Below, one piece after another: positions 60,897 through 64,000 of a DNA stretch of 64,000 nucleotides. The first letter of the stretch is position 1, and every line of letters starts with the position of its first letter. Position numbers and translations under genes: made by a program. The notes beneath the pieces are model-generated. The model did no database searches and was not told where the DNA came from. It was given only the letters and a program-made list of their open reading frames with translations. Origin of the DNA: Oxyruncus cristatus (taxonomy: Eukaryota > Chordata > Aves > Passeriformes > Cotingidae); assembly GCA_013399855.1 (NCBI GenBank), contig VXAY01000104.1, positions 618,487 to 682,486 on the forward strand, given 5' to 3'.

Positions 60897-61010
60897 GAAA
60901 AACATGTACTCGGGTGGGGAGAACCTGCAGATGAACGGGGACACCCCTCACGACGGTGGGCACGGCGGCGGCGGCCACGGGGACTGCGAGGAGCTGCAGC
61001 GCACAGGCAG
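60897..61010 (+). CDS. SLC4A4: SLC4A4 exon 11, Gly/His-rich linker
   Basis: This 114-bp exon encodes [17 protein letters not shown], then [15 protein letters not shown] and LQRTG (A-type residues 360-398). It links the cytoplasmic domain to the transmembrane domain. The Gly/His-rich run is diagnostic for NBCe1 and absent from SLC4A5, SLC4A7, SLC4A8 and SLC4A10 as I know them, which settles the gene identity. The acceptor is CTTGCCCAG|GAAA and the donor GGCAG|GTGGGT. It is very GC-rich with many CpGs. Confidence 0.98.
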
Positions 61011-61717
61011 GTGGGTCAAATGATTAAAAAGTCATTAAAAAGGACAGAAAGGGAGGTGTGCCTGTCTGCCACCCTGTCAGAGCAGTCCTGGTGCTGCTGG
61101 GGAGCTGTGAGCAGGGGAGCAAGAGGCTCAACAGAAACGTTTTTCAAGCTGGCAGTGTCAGAGCCACGTGGAGTTTATAAGAGTTAAATGCTGTCTTGTC
61201 TGGGATCATACATATCTGCAAGTGAGTTCTCTTGTTCTCCAAGAGTGTGTTTTTGCGTCCAGTTCTTTTGCTGGTTAACAATTTGAAGCATTTTTCCATG
61301 TAGCAGATTGTTTGGCTCGCCCAGCCATGGTGTCTGCCATGTGGAGAAATTTAGGCAGGGATGTAGACCAGAGTTAATCTATTTTATTACATCAACTAAT
61401 ATAGTTGGGGGAAAAAAAAAAACAACAGGCGAGCTTCCTGAACTGCAAACTGTAGTGGTCTGTTTTAGCAGAAGAAAGGCTTGTGTTCCTGAAATTTGTC
61501 TCTTTCCAGCTGCATCACATGTTCAAGATATTATCTATCTTTACAACATTATCTCTGATATTCCTGGACCACCACAGCTGCAATAAGACTGTGTGTAATG
61601 TGGTGATCTCACTCCTTTGAGATAATACCTCATTGCTGGCAGTGTCTCTGATGGCTTATCATGGTGACTTTCACTGTAAAACATTTTTCATGAGTCTCCT
61701 CTTGCTTGTCCTTGCAG
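61011..61717 (+). other. SLC4A4: SLC4A4 intron 11
   Basis: A 707-bp intron containing a poly-A run near 61412-61422 and no recognised repeat family. It ends CTTGTCCTTGCAG. Confidence 0.88.
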
Positions 61718-61892
61718 ATTCTGTGGGGGCTTGATCAAAGACATAAAGAGAAAAGCGCCGTTCTTCGCCAGCGACTTCTACGATGCTTTAAACATCCAGG
61801 CCCTCTCAGCCATCCTCTTCATCTACCTGGCCACTGTCACCAACGCCATCACTTTTGGGGGATTGCTTGGGGACGCTACGGAGAACATGCAG
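61718..61892 (+). CDS. SLC4A4: SLC4A4 exon 12, start of the transport domain with TM1
   Basis: This 175-bp exon encodes [27 protein letters not shown], then the first membrane segment [20 protein letters not shown] and [11 protein letters not shown] (A-type residues 398-456). It begins the HCO3-transporter membrane domain. The serine in IQALSAIL corresponds to human NBCe1-A Ser427 in TM1, a residue mutated in proximal renal tubular acidosis; it is conserved. The acceptor is CTTGCAG|ATTC and the donor ATGCAG|GTGAGC, phase 0. The next exon, expected to begin GVLESFLG, is not in the remaining 2.1 kb, so the gene continues past the window. Confidence 0.98.
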
Positions 61893-64000
61893 GTGAGCAA
61901 GAGCTTTCAGAACCAACAAACAGCATTTCATTCTTACTGTCCAGTCAGAGGAGCGTTTGGGCCCCGACAGAGCTGGAATTCTGGGTGCAGTGGTGGAGTT
62001 GTCCTGTGTTTTCACTGCTTTCTCTGCTGTTGTTGGCTGTCCTTTGACAGATTGTACAGGAGTTACCTTAAATGGTGATTAAAAGCACGCCAGGAGCTCG
62101 AGAAGGTGTTTGTTCCTTCTCTAGAGAGAAGTTCCTCTGATCTACTCTCAGTTGTACCATTTCAGTCCAATTAAGTTTGCTAAGCCTGATTCAGACTTTC
62201 CATGTCTGAATCCTCTGCCTGACTCCTACAATCCCTGGGCTTCTGCCTCTCTGGTGAAAAGAACATCCTAAAATTCATAGGAAAGTGAGTAAATCAGGAG
62301 ATGTGACACAGGAGAGAACTGTAAAGTCTTTAGAAAGATGAATTTTGAAGTAGTGGGAGATCCTGAGAACCAGCTGGCATTTCCATGGACATGCTGGATC
62401 AGCAGACAAGGCAAGAGTTGGAGCTTCAAAGGATAGCTCGGGCTAAAGGAAAGGGATTCTGCATTAACTGTGCTGTAGGGGCTTCATGTTAGTGGAGTAA
62501 TAGGAAAAATAGGAGGTTATATTTAGATAGAATCAGTGCAGCCACATCAAATCTCCTAACAATAATTAAGATCATAGTGTCAGTGACTAAATTACTAATT
62601 TAAGCAGGTTTAAGTCAAACATGAAAAAGGAGGTGTGTATCTGGAACTCTGCGCTTCCCTGTGATGAGCTACAGACTAGAGTAAGATCCAGCAGCCTGTG
62701 GCGTACCAAACTTCCTTCTCCCCTGTGCTAACAGTTTGCCTTTCCTGAGACTCATGGAAGTTGGGAATGGAGGGGCCTCCAGGACCCATCAGAGAGCAGC
62801 ACTGGGCTGTCACTGGGTAGCAGAGCAAAGCCTATGTGCTCTGCTTCTGAATGAGGTTCAATCTTTAAATTGGAAGGAGGAAGGGGAAATGTTACCCGAT
62901 TCCAAATTTAGAATTGCTTTATTGTGAGTGGCCAAAAGCCTCTTCCAATACCTTTGTACCCCATGAAAATGTATTATCAAGTCACAAAACAAGAAAACCA
63001 GTATTTTTGAGGCTGCCACATCACAGTTCATGTGTCCTGTTGGCTGTAAACAGTGATGTAGCTGTTGCTGGGACAGGCCCTGAGCACGGCTCATCCCTGC
63101 TGCCTGTCCCAGAAACTGCTCCAGCCGGTGCTTCCTTAACAGCTTGCTCCAGAGTTCTGTGTTTCTGTGAAAAGACACTATTCTTAGCTTCAGACACGTG
63201 GAAGAATGCAGGGAAAAGAGATTCCAGATGTGCTGGCCGCGAGAGCCCTCTCTGTGAGTAATCCCAGAGGAGCGGAGGGGATCAGCTGTGTGGATGCCGT
63301 TCCTCGTCCCAGGAGCAACTGGCTCATCCTCACAAGTCCCCCAGAGGCAGCCAGCAAATATTACTTTCCTCAGTGTAAACACTAATTTGTGTCTTTCCAA
63401 GGAAGAGAGACAGAAAACTGGACTTAAATTCTGGACTTACCCCTGGTAAGTCAGGAGAACTGCAGCCTCATCCTATGGATGGAAGAAAGGATCTGCATGT
63501 GCTGTTAATTAACACGTGTGGCATTAATGAGGGTGCTGGTTCACACATGTAGCTCCAGCCACGTACATAAGCCTGGGCTTAAATCCACCCCTGGTTGTTC
63601 GGAACACGTTCCTGGAGAGGGTAATTCTGATGGCTGCACGTCCTATTCAGTAGAAGATGATGCTCTTATTAGTCCTTTAAAACTCAGTCAAGTGTAAATA
63701 GATTAAGAGCAAATGAGGTAAAATCAGCACATTCTGCACGCTCGGCCAGTAATCACATTTTGTTGCCATTTATATTTCATCCACATGTTGCATTTTAAAA
63801 GTAGATATTGTCCAGCTACAGCTGGACACGAAAATCCAAGAATGCACCAAGCGTGCTGTTCTATGCTGCTTTGCCACGCGTGCCAAAGGTAATTGTAGAG
63901 CTCGTTAAGTATGGAATTTATGACTTGCTGGTGACATCTGATGAAGTTGGGTCTTAACACGTGGCTGCTGGGTGAAACAGCCTTGTTTGGTTTGTGTCTT
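61893..64000 (+). other. SLC4A4: SLC4A4 intron 12 (partial)
   Basis: No coding exon was recognised; the next membrane-domain exon was looked for and not found. An AT-rich stretch at about 63640-63800 and a perfect 8-bp inverted repeat with a 2-bp spacer (GTCCAGCTACAGCTGGAC, 63810-63827) are the only notable parts. Confidence 0.8.

Noticed and set aside
62858..63400. 180-codon open frame on the - strand in the last intron
   Set aside because: No recognisable domain and no splice or promoter context.
61893..64000. Possible next membrane-domain exon (GVLESFLG...)
   Set aside because: No matching translation with an acceptor was seen. It probably lies beyond position 64000.

Overview
The window is vertebrate nuclear DNA, almost certainly from a bird. 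Short coding segments sit between canonical GT/AG splice sites, separated by kilobases of non-coding sequence. The dominant dispersed repeat is avian CR1 LINE: at least 18 3'-end fragments, recognisable by the terminal motif resembling CCAACCCAAACCATTCTRTGATTCT. There is no operon-like or prokaryotic organisation. I recognise one gene, on the + strand: SLC4A4, encoding the electrogenic Na+/HCO3- cotransporter NBCe1. It runs through the whole window and is cut at both ends.

Layout. Positions 1-8813 are intron. The second coding exon of the long NBCe1-B/-C type N-terminus lies at 8814-8993. A 29.9-kb intron follows (8994-38905). At 38782 a second, internal start begins the short NBCe1-A N-terminus; its coding sequence runs directly into the first common exon (38906-39041). 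Further common exons lie at 42228-42388, 44640-44819, 49789-49865, 55352-55509, 59125-59212, 60465-60619, 60897-61010 and 61718-61892. All splice phases agree. Joined, the A-type reading frame gives 1368 nt (456 codons), ending just after the first transmembrane segment. The remaining membrane domain lies beyond 64000, and the B-type start-codon exon lies before position 1.

How it works together. NBCe1 moves Na+ with bicarbonate/carbonate across the plasma membrane. The window holds the regulatory half: two alternative N-termini (B-type autoinhibitory, A-type constitutively active), the cytoplasmic domain, and the entry to the transport domain. Isoform choice is visible in the sequence. There is a TATA/CCAAT-like promoter before the A start; the B-type branch point, pyrimidine tract and acceptor lie inside A-type coding sequence; and two in-phase donors 27 nt apart give a +/-9-residue choice.

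The most interesting unexplained item is a 96-bp, GC-rich, phase-1/phase-1 open segment with usable splice signals at 48269-48364. It looks like an extra cassette exon in the variable region where other Na+-coupled SLC4 transporters carry spliced inserts. Also notable are a solo LTR (58403-58885) inserted into a CR1 copy with a 4-bp target duplication, and replacement of the mammalian PKA-site threonine (human NBCe1-B Thr49) by proline in the B-type exon. The rest is intron with CR1 fragments, simple repeats and several AT-rich stretches that could be conserved non-coding elements. Comparisons with human NBCe1 are from memory of that protein; no database search was run.
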